From assembly GCF_001467615.1 (NCBI RefSeq), contig NZ_LNYA01000033.1, positions 23,958 to 87,957 on the forward strand: 64,000 nt of DNA, written 5' to 3'. The notes under the pieces are model-generated. The model ran no database searches, was not told where the DNA came from, and worked only from the letters and a program-made list of their open reading frames with translations. Source of the DNA: Legionella erythra (GTDB lineage Bacteria; Pseudomonadota; Gammaproteobacteria; Legionellales; Legionellaceae). Position 1 is the stretch's first letter. Each line of letters opens with the position of its first letter. Of this stretch, positions 1 to 12,045 are shown piece after piece. A program made the translations under genes and the position numbers.

Positions 1-56
1 TTCACTTACTATATGCTAGTTAATTCTTTGTAAAATATGAGTATATTAGTAAGTGA
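1..56. repeat. 10-bp inverted repeat at the window edge
   Basis: TCACTTACTA at 2-11 is repeated in perfect inverted form as TAGTAAGTGA at 47-56, with a 35-nt AT-rich spacer. No gene is visible beside it and no T-run makes it a convincing terminator. Its role is unknown; it could be half of a larger structure cut by the window edge. Confidence 0.35.
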
Positions 57-147
57 CTTCATATTCCAATAATTGATTGGTTCATATCGCATTAAATACT
101 GTTTTTCGAGACTAAAATAGAATAAGGCTGATCAAAGGTATTTAAGT

Positions 148-247
148 ATTAAAAACCCATATCAATTTAAAATATCGCAATTCCTTAAATGCTTTATTTG
201 CAATAATATTACTTGTTTTTTTCTTGACGGAATATTTGAATTTTACA
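148..247 (-). pseudogene. tail of a decayed ORF6N-type gene
   Basis: Read on the minus strand, bases just below 247 encode IVKFKYSVKKK, nearly the same as the C-terminal peptide IVKFKYTVKKK of the frameshifted ORF6N gene at 16329-16873. The following bases down to about 148 also resemble 16262-16330. Similarity stops sharply at 247, so only the 3' end of this copy remains. It is part of the duplicated block that reappears at 15.6-16.9 kb. Confidence 0.45.
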
Positions 248-291
248 ATAGGGGTTTCGGGAAGGAAATTACCATTTTATGCTGTGGCATA

Positions 292-482
292 TTATGTGAA
301 TAATTATTTTATCAATTTTTAGAGAGTTATAATGGTTAAATTTAAGACCTTACAATGAAAAGCTTAAATTCCGCGTATGTGTTATGTGAATAATCAACCC
401 CTGCGTTAACATAGTAGTTTGCTTCACATAATACAGTGAAAAAGGTCATAATTATTCATATATGTCTACTTATGCGAATAAT
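292..482. repeat. TTATGYGAATAAT repeats in non-coding DNA
   Basis: TTATGTGAATAAT occurs at 292-304 and 382-394 and TTATGCGAATAAT at 470-482, so three direct copies start 90 and 88 bp apart. Inverted relatives lie at 423-431 (TTCACATAA) and about 447-460 (TAATTATTCATATA). The surrounding 248-672 region has no plausible gene. Regular spacing and mixed orientation look like binding sites of a recombinase or transposon end, but no such gene is adjacent. Confidence 0.4.
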
Positions 483-672
483 TTTCAGGGCAAAAACAGG
501 CGTTTTTAGGTGGAAATCTGATTTTTAGGGTTAGATAAAAGATCTGTTAATTCATTGGGTTAGAGCAAGACAGCATAAAATGGTAAATTGCTTACCTAAA
601 CCACCTATATGGTTTTTACGAACTATTTAATATTAAGAGAAGCATTAGTGACGATTAGGCAAATCGAGGACA

Positions 673-845
673 TTATTTCAACTTCTTTTGCCTGCCTTTT
701 TGTCCTTTACCTACTTTAAACATAATATTTGCACTTTCAGGTAATGTTCCAAACCACTTGTTTGTATAGCGCTGAAATGAACAAAATAATCTTCACTACT
801 GCTTTCATTAAACCATTTTAATTTTCCACGAATTTTATCTGTCAT
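673..845 (-). pseudogene. broken cold-shock protein gene
   Basis: From an ATG at 845 the minus strand reads a cold-shock start (KLKWFNE), then loses about 24 bp covering the RNP1 motif, continues with the RNP2 region DYFVHFSAI, and then shifts frame. The shifted frame still reads [20 protein letters not shown], matching the tail of the intact homologue at 15598-15807. Loss of RNP1 and the frameshift make this a clear pseudogene. Its order next to the membrane-protein gene below is the same as in the right-hand copy. Confidence 0.85.
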
Positions 846-922
846 TTGGGTTCCTAGTCATTTAATGAATCTAATTTAGTTTTATGCGGGATGTTACATG
901 ATGTCAATAGAGATAACCTCTG

Positions 923-1702
923 TTAACTTTTCATCTCTCGCAGAAGAAAAAGACTCACATCATCCATGGTTTCATGTCCCTCTCTAAATGGTTTCTCTAA
1001 TACTCTGATGAGTCGTCCAATATAGAGAAAAAAATAGGCAATGAAGCCAAAGAGTATAAATGATTCTGGAGAGCCTTCAGTCGTTAAGAACAGAAGAAAC
1101 AAGGTGAGAAAACCTATGAGTGATTCAGCCAAAATATGGACGGAGGGAATGAATTGAGTCCTTTGGATTTGATATATTCGTAATACTATTTTTCGTAATA
1201 CACCTTGTTCTATTTTTAAGCGAACAAGAAAATTAGGCGCCATACCTAATTGTTCCATCTCTGAGAAGGATGATGCCAATTGGTTGATTGCATTGAGACA
1301 AGGATCTAAATCGTGGTGATCTCCTTCATGATCTATTCCTTTAAAAAAGAGGTGAACTATTTTATTAATAGTGATAAGAATTTTTTTTAAATCAAATTCC
1401 TTATTTTTCTGATGAAAAAGGGTTGCTTCTTCTAATATATTTTCAAGAGTGGCTCGGATTTCTGCTGGAAATTTTTCGGCTTCTTTAAAGTCTGCTAAAA
1501 TCCCAGCAAGTAAAATACTGATGATGAAAATGGCTCCGGCCATTGTGCTTGTAAAAAGAGGGCTTACGGCTACAAATTCTAAATTGAAGCGATGAATAAA
1601 AAATTTGGTGACAACTAATAAAATCATAAGAGGTACAACCCACAAACAGATATGAAATTTTTTGATACCGTTGCTGTTCTTTTGATGTTTATGGCTCTTC
1701 AT
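923..1702 (-). CDS. membrane protein of unknown function
   Basis: A 259-residue protein with two hydrophobic helices near the N-terminus (about residues 20-37 and 48-70), a hydrophilic, mostly helical middle, and a hydrophobic pair around 190-235. Residues about 160-259 match a broken copy at 15894-16182 closely. I do not recognise the family; the architecture resembles bestrophin-like or DUF4239-type proteins only loosely. It lies just upstream (in + coordinates) of a decayed cold-shock gene, as does its broken copy, so the pair moved as a unit. Confidence 0.7.
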   Translation of the reverse strand: MKSHKHQKNSNGIKKFHICLWVVPLMILLVVTKFFIHRFNLEFVAVSPLFTSTMAGAIFIISILLAGILADFKEAEKFPAEIRATLENILEEATLFHQKNKEFDLKKILITINKIVHLFFKGIDHEGDHHDLDPCLNAINQLASSFSEMEQLGMAPNFLVRLKIEQGVLRKIVLRIYQIQRTQFIPSVHILAESLIGFLTLFLLFLTTEGSPESFILFGFIAYFFLYIGRLIRVLEKPFREGHETMDDVSLFLLREMKS

Positions 1703-1855
1703 TACCGCTCATCCCTTACTGATTTTTGATAGATTGAATGGGTATCACTATCCCTAAACTCAACTATACATTGATTTAATGAGGATTCAATTTATTAATT
1801 GATTGCATGCACACGACTCAAAGAGGTGTTTAGCCTTTAAGGTTTTACACGGAAA

Positions 1856-2047
1856 TTAAGTGTTCATTGAAAGCACATCAAGAAAGTATGAGAGAGTAAA
1901 GGCAATTAAAGCAAAACCAGAAAGAATAAACCCCATACGCCTCATTGTTTTTCCAAATTGTCCATTGGCGAGAATTAACAATATAATTCCTATGGCGAAA
2001 ATAACACCGCTTATAGCAAGAATACTATGATTAAACACGATGTCCAT
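1856..2047 (-). CDS. small two-helix membrane protein
   Basis: A 63-residue protein made almost entirely of two hydrophobic segments (about 8-28 and 38-56) joined by a basic loop (KTMRRMG), which predicts an inner-membrane hairpin with the loop in the cytoplasm. It is in the same direction as the next two genes and just before the metal-efflux region. Function unknown; small membrane proteins of this kind are common accessory genes in metal islands. Confidence 0.55.
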   Translation of the reverse strand: MDIVFNHSILAISGVIFAIGIILLILANGQFGKTMRRMGFILSGFALIAFTLSYFLDVLSMNT

Positions 2048-2130
2048 TATCTCTTTTTTATCAAAGGAGTTGATACAAGTATAGATGGAATTAGAATTAA
2101 TAATGGAAAATCCATTAAAGAGATTGTTAA

Positions 2131-2586
2131 TTATTGGGTGTGTTTTTTAATGGAGTAATAGGTATGGAGTTCATCTATAAGACTTTGTAATTTTTTATAT
2201 TGGTCTTGAGTTTCATCGTAGTCATTTGCATCGCTGCTTGCATCCATTTGAGTGGCCAGTTTTTTAATAGATGCAATATGGTTTTGAAGTATCTTTAATT
2301 GTGTTGGTGATAGATGTTGGCTTAATTTAGGTAGGGCCTTTACCAATTCAAGAACAGCAAAAACATGATAGTGCACTTCACTTAACTGGTTCATCTCAAG
2401 CATTTTATCAAGAGCGGCATTGTATTCGTCTATTTCTTGAAAAACTTCTGGGATGGTTTTAGGAATAATCACCTTTGACACGGGATGCTCACTGGCGAAG
2501 GCTAAGGATATAGAGAATATAAAAAGAAAAATAATTTTAGCGCTTGGTGTCATTCGCGTGTTTTGTATTAAACTTCTCATATTCAT
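2131..2586 (-). CDS. exported helical protein of a metal-resistance island
   Basis: A 151-residue protein with an N-terminal hydrophobic segment (about 18-31) ending in a likely signal-peptidase site near LAFA-SEH. The mature part is predicted helical. Residues around 66-105 (NQLSEVHYHVFAVLELVKAL) are clearly related to a fragment encoded at 14366-14518 beside RND-pump remnants, which ties this family to metal efflux operons. Likely periplasmic; role unproven. MNMRS and a later Met at about residue 12 are both possible starts. Confidence 0.65.
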   Translation of the reverse strand: MNMRSLIQNTRMTPSAKIIFLFIFSISLAFASEHPVSKVIIPKTIPEVFQEIDEYNAALDKMLEMNQLSEVHYHVFAVLELVKALPKLSQHLSPTQLKILQNHIASIKKLATQMDASSDANDYDETQDQYKKLQSLIDELHTYYSIKKHTQ

Positions 2587-2625
2587 CAGTGCCTCATCTA
2601 AAAAGTAACTACATCTCGTTTACTA

Positions 2626-2778
2626 TTAATGCCGTCCTGGGTGTCCCGATGGGCGATACCCCCCTCCTGGGTTCTTCTTATGCGTGTGTGTATCTCCAGT
2701 TGTTGAAGTACAAGAGGATAGAACCATTAAAATTAAAATTAGGATACTTATTTTATTTAAGAGCTTAAAAAATCGCAT
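2626..2778 (-). CDS. small lipoprotein
   Basis: A 50-codon gene on the minus strand. The product begins MRFFKLLNKI, has a hydrophobic stretch, and carries a lipobox-like LSSC at residues 20-23, so it is probably lipidated at Cys23. The mature part is short, with His (THTHKK) and a Gly/Pro/His-rich end (GGGYRPSGHPGRH), which may bind metal. It resembles the lipoprotein at 12913-13077 in design (lipobox, then a Gly/His-rich tail). It lies between the exported protein and the solute-binding protein, all leftward. Confidence 0.55.
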   Translation of the reverse strand: MRFFKLLNKISILILILMVLSSCTSTTGDTHTHKKNPGGGYRPSGHPGRH

Positions 2779-2816
2779 GGGGCTGTCCTTAGTCATTTAA
2801 TAATTCCTTTCAAAGA

Positions 2817-3551
2817 TCAGTGTGTTGGAATGATATGAAAATATTTCTTATATAAAGTAATATAAATGTCATTATTGGTTAATTTTTTAAGCGCTTTATT
2901 CACTCTTTTAATGAGTGGCACAGAACCATTTTTAGCCATAATTCCATAGCCTGTCCCTATGAGTAATGGTTCGCCAATTCCTGTAAAAGAGTGCTGATTA
3001 TTAATAATCCAATAGTCTGCGGAAAAATCATCCATTAAAATACCATCAACTTCATTGCTGTTTAATGCACTAATTAATTGCTCTGTTGTAGGATATTGTG
3101 TAATGGATATTCCAGGCAATTTAAGAGTGATCCATTGTTTAAAAATACTTCCTCGTATGACGCCCACATTTTTTTTATTGAAATCGTCTATCGACGTGAT
3201 TGAGTTCTTTGATGTTGTAATAAAACGTGCGTTACTTACTAAATAGGGAAGACTAAAACTAAATTGTTTTTGTCGCTCATCGGTTATGATAATTGCAGCA
3301 ATGGCTAAATCGATTGTTCCTTTATTTAATTGTGTAAAGAGTTGATTAAAGGACATGGGTTTAAACTGGCACTGGGTTTTCATTTCAGTACATAGGCTGC
3401 TCATAAGCTCTATATCAAAACCAAAATAATGGTCTTTATCCGCACGAACAGTAAAGGGAGGATCATAAGATACAATGCCTACTGTCAATGGCTTAGCTGC
3501 TATGGTAGACGTATGTATCAAAAGAATTAAGCCTATAAAACGAATCAACAT
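2817..3551 (-). CDS. periplasmic solute-binding protein, amino-acid type
   Basis: A 244-residue protein with a signal peptide (cleavage near AA-KPLTVG) and the two-lobed family 3 solute-binding fold: LTVGIVSYDPPFT at the mature N-terminus, GFDIELMSSLC, DLAIAAIIITDERQKQFSFSLPY, and GVIRGSIFKQW. Known members bind polar amino acids for an ABC importer or act as sensor domains. No permease or ATPase gene is next to it, so it either works with a transporter encoded elsewhere or is a stand-alone sensor. It is divergent from the efflux operon. Confidence 0.8.
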   Translation of the reverse strand: MLIRFIGLILLIHTSTIAAKPLTVGIVSYDPPFTVRADKDHYFGFDIELMSSLCTEMKTQCQFKPMSFNQLFTQLNKGTIDLAIAAIIITDERQKQFSFSLPYLVSNARFITTSKNSITSIDDFNKKNVGVIRGSIFKQWITLKLPGISITQYPTTEQLISALNSNEVDGILMDDFSADYWIINNQHSFTGIGEPLLIGTGYGIMAKNGSVPLIKRVNKALKKLTNNDIYITLYKKYFHIIPTH

Positions 3552-3632
3552 AGCAGAGTCACTTATAATAAAGCATTAATTTGATGATCAATATCTTTGT
3601 TTTAACATGTATCCTTAAGTTTTTAAATGATT

Positions 3633-3661
3633 TTAAAGAATAAATCGCAGGGGTGTATAAT
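3633..3661 (+). promoter_or_regulatory. candidate promoter of the czcCBA operon
   Basis: A perfect -10 box TATAAT is at 3656-3661; 17 bp upstream is a weak -35 candidate TTAAAG (3633-3638). Just downstream at about 3672-3681 is the palindrome GAGTAAACTC, which could be an operator. The ATG of czcC follows at 3725 behind AAGGTAAGGA. Confidence 0.35.
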
Positions 3662-3724
3662 TAATCTATTTAAGAGTAAACTCAAAAGAAGATTGTTTTT
3701 ACAGACATTTATTGAAGGTAAGGA

Positions 3725-4972
3725 ATGCTTTATTTCATAAGAGGGATACTTACGGTTTTATTCATCTTTGTTTTAAACGAAGTAATGGCTGCTAACCCCC
3801 TTACATTTAAAGATGCATTGAATCAGGCCTATCAAAGCAATCCAGAATTGCAGGCTGAAATGGACAAAGCACAGGCCATGCGTGGTTACTTCATTCAAAG
3901 CGGGCTTTATCCTAACCCTCAAGTCACACTGACCGCGGAAAACTTTGGTGGCTCAGGTGCCTACAGCAGTTATGAATCTGCAGAAACGACACTTTCTGTA
4001 ACGCAACCCATCCCTTTAGGTCATCGATTACAGTACCTCAAAAAAGCAACTTATGCGGATTATCTCGCTTCTCTGGCCAGTATTAATGTGCAAAAAACAG
4101 TGCTGTATGTCGCTGTAGGTGTGGCTTACGTAGATGCATTGTATGCGTCTCAATGGCATCTCGTCACCAAGAAGTTAATAAAATTAAACCAAGACATAGT
4201 CTCTGCTATAGAACGGCGTGTAACAGCTGGAGCTGGAGCTGAATTAGACTTACGATTAGCCCAGGTACGATTGGGTGAAGCAAAGATTCAGGAGAGTAAA
4301 GCGGGACGCGAGGCCTTATTACAGCGGGCAAAATTGGCGCGGTTATTAGGAACTAACTTCCGTGTGGATAATGTATTGGTAGATAAAGGACTGCCAGGCA
4401 CGTTATGGAGCTGGCCGCAATTATTAAAGAAAATTGCAGGGAGTCCGCAATTGCTTCAAATGAAACTTCTGTTGCAAGCCAAACGCGCTACCATTACTGC
4501 AGTAAAAAAATCAGTATGGCCTGACTTGAACATTCAATTGGGTGGCCGTCATTTTTCAGATGATGGCAGTAATGCTGCAGTTGCCTCAGCTTTTGCTCAA
4601 GTTCCTGTGTATGATCGAAATCAAGGAAGAATCCTCACCGCAGAAGCTCAATACACTCAAACTGCCCATGAATATCGAGGAACCCAATTGGCAGTGCGCC
4701 AAAATCTCTACGCATCCTTTTTACAAGCGCAGCAAAATAATTACGAAGCACAACTGGTGACCAAGTCGTTGTTACCCTTGGCTCGTAAATCCATAAAACT
4801 TGCTCAAGAAGGGTATCAAATGGGACGTTATACCTACATTGAATTATCTGTGGCTTTAAATGCTTTGTATGAGGAAGAACGACATTATCAACAAGCCCAT
4901 GCCGATTATCATAAATCCTTAATTCAGATTACAGGACTTTTGGGGCTGGATAATCCCAAGGAGAGCAAATGA
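3725..4972 (+). CDS. czcC: outer-membrane efflux protein, CzcC/HelC type
   Basis: A 415-residue TolC-family outer-membrane channel subunit of a tripartite heavy-metal pump. It has a signal peptide (cleavage near MA-ANPLTF), the opening motif LTFKDALNQAYQSNPELQAE of the outer-membrane efflux repeat, and a second repeat in the C-terminal half. The length is normal for CzcC. Its stop overlaps the czcB start (ATGA at 4969-4972), so the two are translationally coupled. The L. pneumophila homologue set is known as helCBA. Confidence 0.9.
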   Translation: MLYFIRGILTVLFIFVLNEVMAANPLTFKDALNQAYQSNPELQAEMDKAQAMRGYFIQSGLYPNPQVTLTAENFGGSGAYSSYESAETTLSVTQPIPLGHRLQYLKKATYADYLASLASINVQKTVLYVAVGVAYVDALYASQWHLVTKKLIKLNQDIVSAIERRVTAGAGAELDLRLAQVRLGEAKIQESKAGREALLQRAKLARLLGTNFRVDNVLVDKGLPGTLWSWPQLLKKIAGSPQLLQMKLLLQAKRATITAVKKSVWPDLNIQLGGRHFSDDGSNAAVASAFAQVPVYDRNQGRILTAEAQYTQTAHEYRGTQLAVRQNLYASFLQAQQNNYEAQLVTKSLLPLARKSIKLAQEGYQMGRYTYIELSVALNALYEEERHYQQAHADYHKSLIQITGLLGLDNPKESK

Positions 4973-6207
4973 AATTTTTAAAACCATTCATTATTATACT
5001 CACTATTATGTGTGCATTTCATGTTTGGGCAGAGGATGCGTCAACCGCCGGAGAAGAAAAGGAACATGAAGAAACCATAGAAAAAGGACCACAGGGCGGT
5101 CGGTTGTTTAAAAAAGATTCACTAGCTATGGAGCTTTTAATTTTTGAACGGGGTATGCCTCCTCATTTCCGTGCCTACCTTTATGATAATGGAGAAGTAA
5201 TCTCACCTGATAAAGCGCGATTAACTGTTGCGTTAACCCGCTTTTCTGGAAAAAAAGAAACCATTAATTTCACGCCTGTTGAGACTTTTTTACAAAGTAA
5301 TGAAGTGATTCGTGAACCCCATTCCTTTGAAGTAGGGATTAACTTAAATATCAAGGGGCAAAACATCACCTGGCATTATGAGACTGCTGAAGGACGCGTT
5401 AAAATTCCCCAGACCGTTTTAAAAGCCGCAGACATCCAAACTGAAGTCGCGCGAAGCCAAACGATTAAAACTCAACTCAAAGTAGTAGGAAAAATTGTTC
5501 CCAATCGCGATACCCTGACCCCTATTTATGCCCGTTATTCAGGAATTATCAAAGCAATCAATAAGAATTTGGGTGACGAGGTAATCAAAGGAGAGGTTTT
5601 AGTCACGATTGAAAGTAACGAGAGCTTACAAAATTACACCATTACCGCACCGATGACAGGGACTATTGTACAAAAGTATGCGACCAATGGTGAGTTGGCA
5701 CAAAGTACAAAGCCCATTTTTGAAGTGGCTAATCTTGCTAATGTGTGGGCAGATTTCACCTTATATCGCAAAGAAGCGCCTTTGATAAAGTCAGGTATGG
5801 AAGTCACCGTGACGGGGGATGAAGGTAAGCCCCAATCCACGAGCACCATTTCTTACATTGCTCCTTTAGGGATTGAAGACAGTCAGACTACTTTAGCTCG
5901 CGCGGTTATCCCTAATGAAGTTCGTGCGTGGTTGCCCGGTATGTATGTGAATGCAGCAATCACCATTAAGGAAAAAAATGTGCCTGTTGCGGTTCTTCTA
6001 TCTGCCATTCAACGCCTTGAAGAACGCGAGGTGGTTTTTGTTCAACAAGGCGATTACTTTGAGGCGACTCCTGTAACCATAGGGCAAAAAGATGAAGAGT
6101 GGGCAGAGGTAGTGTCAGGTCTTGATGCAGGCCAACGCTATGTGAGTAAAAACAGTTTCTTTATGAAAGCTGAATTAGGTAAAGATGGCGCAAGCCATGA
6201 GCACTAA
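4969..6207 (+). CDS. czcB: membrane-fusion protein, CzcB/HelB type
   Basis: A 412-residue periplasmic adaptor linking the RND pump to the outer-membrane channel. It has a signal peptide ending near VWA-EDAST, the CzcB-type N-terminal domain (GPQGGRLFKKDSLAMELLIFE), a split lipoyl/barrel-sandwich region (VGKIVPNRDTLTPIYARYSG ... ITAPMTGTIVQKYATNGE) and a beta-barrel. The His-rich stretch of some CzcB proteins is absent apart from the C-terminal SHEH. It is followed by czcA after 9 bp. Confidence 0.9.
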   Translation: MKFLKPFIIILTIMCAFHVWAEDASTAGEEKEHEETIEKGPQGGRLFKKDSLAMELLIFERGMPPHFRAYLYDNGEVISPDKARLTVALTRFSGKKETINFTPVETFLQSNEVIREPHSFEVGINLNIKGQNITWHYETAEGRVKIPQTVLKAADIQTEVARSQTIKTQLKVVGKIVPNRDTLTPIYARYSGIIKAINKNLGDEVIKGEVLVTIESNESLQNYTITAPMTGTIVQKYATNGELAQSTKPIFEVANLANVWADFTLYRKEAPLIKSGMEVTVTGDEGKPQSTSTISYIAPLGIEDSQTTLARAVIPNEVRAWLPGMYVNAAITIKEKNVPVAVLLSAIQRLEEREVVFVQQGDYFEATPVTIGQKDEEWAEVVSGLDAGQRYVSKNSFFMKAELGKDGASHEH

Positions 6208-9366
<3,159 letters not shown>

Positions 9367-9368
9367 AT

Positions 9369-9396
9369 TTGACAAAACACAGTGTTTAGCTATAGT
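9369..9396 (+). promoter_or_regulatory. promoter of the ArsR-family gene
   Basis: A consensus -35 box TTGACA at 9369-9374 is followed after 16 bp by TATAGT (9391-9396). The candidate operator immediately downstream (9400-9419) would let the repressor block its own transcription. Confidence 0.5.
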
Positions 9397-9399
9397 AAT

Positions 9400-9419
9400 A
9401 GTTAAATACTTGTTTAACT
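9400..9419. promoter_or_regulatory. candidate operator of the zinc repressor
   Basis: AGTTAAA (9400-9406) and TTTAACT (9413-9419) form a perfect 7-bp inverted repeat with a 6-bp spacer, lying between the -10 box and the ATG at 9432. Size, symmetry and position fit an ArsR/SmtB-type operator. Confidence 0.45.
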
Positions 9420-9431
9420 GTTTAGGTCATT

Positions 9432-9728
9432 ATGCTAACACACGATCAAATGATAACTCTGAGCGATATTTTACATTTAATGGGTGAGCCTAATCGCTTG
9501 AGACTTTTGGTGACTTGTTTAGAGGGTGCTAAGTCTGTTTCTGAACTGGCACAACAATTACAGTTATCAGTACCACTAACCAGCCATCATTTGAGTTTAC
9601 TTCGTTCGGCTCGGCTGCTCGTTGCCAACCGAGAAGGGAAACATATTTATTACAGTATTTATGATGCTCATGTTCGCTGTATTTTAGATGACATGCTGAA
9701 GCATTTTACCGAAGAGACGGATAATTAA
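9432..9728 (+). CDS. zinc-responsive ArsR/SmtB-family repressor
   Basis: A 98-residue winged-helix metal sensor. The recognition-helix region reads SVPLTSHHLSLLRSARLL and the wing REGKHIYYSI. The C-terminal helix holds D78-x-H80 and H91-x-x-E94, with the exact spacing of the alpha-5 zinc site of SmtB and CzrA (DxH-x10-HxxE). The Cys pair of the alpha-3N cadmium/lead site is absent. So Zn (or Co) sensing is expected, with release from DNA on metal binding. Likely targets are its own promoter and the P-type ATPase 85 bp downstream. Confidence 0.9.
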   Translation: MLTHDQMITLSDILHLMGEPNRLRLLVTCLEGAKSVSELAQQLQLSVPLTSHHLSLLRSARLLVANREGKHIYYSIYDAHVRCILDDMLKHFTEETDN

Positions 9729-9764
9729 GAGGGTGTTCCAAATGGAGCATCTCTTTGAAGAACA

Positions 9765-9785
9765 ATTAACTAGAGTCTAGTTAAT
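9765..9785. promoter_or_regulatory. 21-bp perfect palindrome before the metal ATPase
   Basis: Arms ATTAACTAGA (9765-9774) and TCTAGTTAAT (9776-9785) are perfectly inverted around one base. The site ends 28 bp before the ATPase ATG. It is most simply a repressor operator, probably for the SmtB-like protein just upstream; the arms share TTAA with the site at 9400-9419. Confidence 0.55.
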
Positions 9786-9813
9786 GCAGTGAGTATTATT
9801 TAGGAGTGTTACT

Positions 9814-11964
9814 ATGACCACGCCTCTAACTCTAACGACCTTTTTTGTTGCAGGGCTTGATTGTCCTTCTGAGGAAAAATTAATCCGAAAGCAATTAGAA
9901 ACCATACCTGAAATAAAACAATTAGAGTTTAACTTCATCGCAGAAGAAGTAACAGTACACCATTATTTACCCACTATTGAGCCCATTCAGCAAAAAATTG
10001 AAAGTCTGGGCATGAGCGTTCGTTCTAAAAATAGCAGCGTAACAGAGCATGGGGGTAAGCGTTTTGGTATTGATGCGTCTTGGGGTGCCATTGGACTTGC
10101 GGGATTATTTGCCCTTTGTTCAGAATTATCTGCGTATTATCTTGCAACAGAACAATCCATTTGGGTTATTGTTCCTGCCTTATTAGCCATCGCGTTAAGC
10201 GGTCCTGCAACCATTAAAAAGGGATGGATTGCTTTACGGACCAAAGCGATGAACATTAACAGCTTAATGTTAATTGCCATAACGGGTGCTGCTTTTATTG
10301 GTGCATGGCCAGAGGCTGCAATGGTGACCGTTTTATTTGCGCTTGCTGAACGTATTGAGCGTTATTCTTTAGATAAGGCACGCCAGGCGATTCGAAGTTT
10401 AATGGAAATTGCCCCAGAGGTAGCTCAAGTTAAAATGCAAAATGGTCAATGGCAAACACTTCTCGTTACTGAAGTGGGACCTGGTGCCGTATTTAGAGTG
10501 AAACCCGGTGAGCGTATTCCTCTCGATGGTCTTTTGATTTCAGGTCAAAGTACGGTGAACCAAGCGCCTATTACTGGAGAGTCAATGCCGGTGAGTAAGC
10601 GGATAGGGGATAGTGTTTTTGCCGGAACACTCAATGAACATGGCTCGTTTGAAGTTAAAGTGAGTAACGCTGCAGGAGATACCCTACTCGCAAAAATTGG
10701 TAAAGCGATTGAACACGCGCAAAGTGAGAGTGCTCCAACTCAGCGATTTGTCGATCAATTTGCGATGTACTATACCCCAATAATGGTACTTATTGCAGTT
10801 CTAGTCGCCCTCATCCCTCCCTTGGTATTTGGTTATCCTTTGTATGATTGGATTTATAAGGCATTAACTTTACTGGTTATTGCGTGTCCTTGTGCCTTAG
10901 TTATCTCCACCCCTGTTACAGTAGTAAGTGGTTTAGCCGCTGCAGCTAAGAGCGGAATACTTATAAAAGGGGGAAGTTATTTAGAGAACGGCTATCGTTT
11001 AAAATTAATTGCCCTGGATAAAACAGGCACATTAACTGAAGGTAAACCGGTAGTTACTGATTTTATTGCTTATGATAAAAACCATACAAAGAAAGAGTTA
11101 TTATTATGGGCAGCAAGCCTGGATTCTCACTCCGAACACCCCGTAGCAAACGCATTGGTAGCCTATTGGCATAAAGAGCAACCGGATGAAGAGATGCTCT
11201 CTGTCGATCAATTTACCGCTTTGCCTGGTCGAGGTGTTCAAGGCTTAATTGGCCAAGAACTCTATTATGTTGGTAATCACCAATTAGCGGAAGACAACGA
11301 AGTATGTAGTTTAGGAGTTGAACTAGAGCTTGAACGATTGGAAGAAGAAGGCAAAACAACAGTAATCTTAAGCAATAAGATCCAGGTATTAGCAATTTTT
11401 GCTGTAGCGGATACGCTTCGCTCCACAAGCCAAGAGGCTATTGAAGCCTTGCATCAACAAGGCATAAAAACCGCGATGCTCACTGGAGATAATGCCACTA
11501 CCGCTCGTGCTATTGCAAAACTTGTAGGAATTGATGAAGTACAAGCCAATGTGTTACCTACGGAGAAAATGAAGGCGATTAGTCTTCTTCTTAAGGAATA
11601 TAAAGCGGTAGGGATGGTCGGTGATGGAATTAATGATGCCCCAGCCCTGGCTGCAGCTACTATAAGTTTTGCTATGGGAAAAGGCACTGATACTGCCTTA
11701 GAAACAGCCGATGTTGCTTTAATGAATGATAATTTGGCGATGCTGCCTTTATACATTCACTTAAGTCGTAAAACGTCTCGTATTCTACGGCAAAACATCA
11801 GCTTATCTCTGATTATTAAATTGGTATTCTTTATTTTAGCTCTTAGTGGATTAGCTACCTTGTGGATGGCTGTATTTGCAGACATGGGTGCCAGTCTCAT
11901 TGTGGTGGCAAATGGTTTGCGGTTGCTTAACGCCCATAAAAGCTATATGGAAAAGAGTCATTGA
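9814..11964 (+). CDS. cadA: Zn/Cd/Pb-translocating P1B-type ATPase
   Basis: A 716-residue metal-exporting ATPase. The N-terminal metal-binding domain has AGLDCPSEEKLIRKQLE, a degenerate version of GMxCxxC with only one cysteine. It then has TGES (actuator), the CPC transport motif in VIACPCALVIS (about 357-367), the phosphorylation site DKTGT (about 402), HP in SEHPVANAL, and GDGINDAP (about 603). CPC plus these domains fits the ZntA/CadA class. It follows the SmtB-like gene and a perfect palindrome; RBS TAGGAG. Confidence 0.9.
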   Translation: MTTPLTLTTFFVAGLDCPSEEKLIRKQLETIPEIKQLEFNFIAEEVTVHHYLPTIEPIQQKIESLGMSVRSKNSSVTEHGGKRFGIDASWGAIGLAGLFALCSELSAYYLATEQSIWVIVPALLAIALSGPATIKKGWIALRTKAMNINSLMLIAITGAAFIGAWPEAAMVTVLFALAERIERYSLDKARQAIRSLMEIAPEVAQVKMQNGQWQTLLVTEVGPGAVFRVKPGERIPLDGLLISGQSTVNQAPITGESMPVSKRIGDSVFAGTLNEHGSFEVKVSNAAGDTLLAKIGKAIEHAQSESAPTQRFVDQFAMYYTPIMVLIAVLVALIPPLVFGYPLYDWIYKALTLLVIACPCALVISTPVTVVSGLAAAAKSGILIKGGSYLENGYRLKLIALDKTGTLTEGKPVVTDFIAYDKNHTKKELLLWAASLDSHSEHPVANALVAYWHKEQPDEEMLSVDQFTALPGRGVQGLIGQELYYVGNHQLAEDNEVCSLGVELELERLEEEGKTTVILSNKIQVLAIFAVADTLRSTSQEAIEALHQQGIKTAMLTGDNATTARAIAKLVGIDEVQANVLPTEKMKAISLLLKEYKAVGMVGDGINDAPALAAATISFAMGKGTDTALETADVALMNDNLAMLPLYIHLSRKTSRILRQNISLSLIIKLVFFILALSGLATLWMAVFADMGASLIVVANGLRLLNAHKSYMEKSH

Positions 11965-12045
11965 GTCAAAAGCGACACGTATCCTTTAATTAAGTGATTA
12001 AAAGGGCGCGAATAAGACGCTTGTTACATGAGCTAGGAGGTCGTT

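Noticed and set aside
2544..2768. Rightward 74-codon frame over the lipoprotein region
   Set aside because: It is antisense to the exported-protein start and to the lipoprotein gene, has no ribosome-binding site and a composition unlike neighbouring proteins.
11965..12045. Terminator after the metal ATPase
   Set aside because: CCTTTAAT and ATTAAAAGG can pair only with a bulge and no T-run follows.
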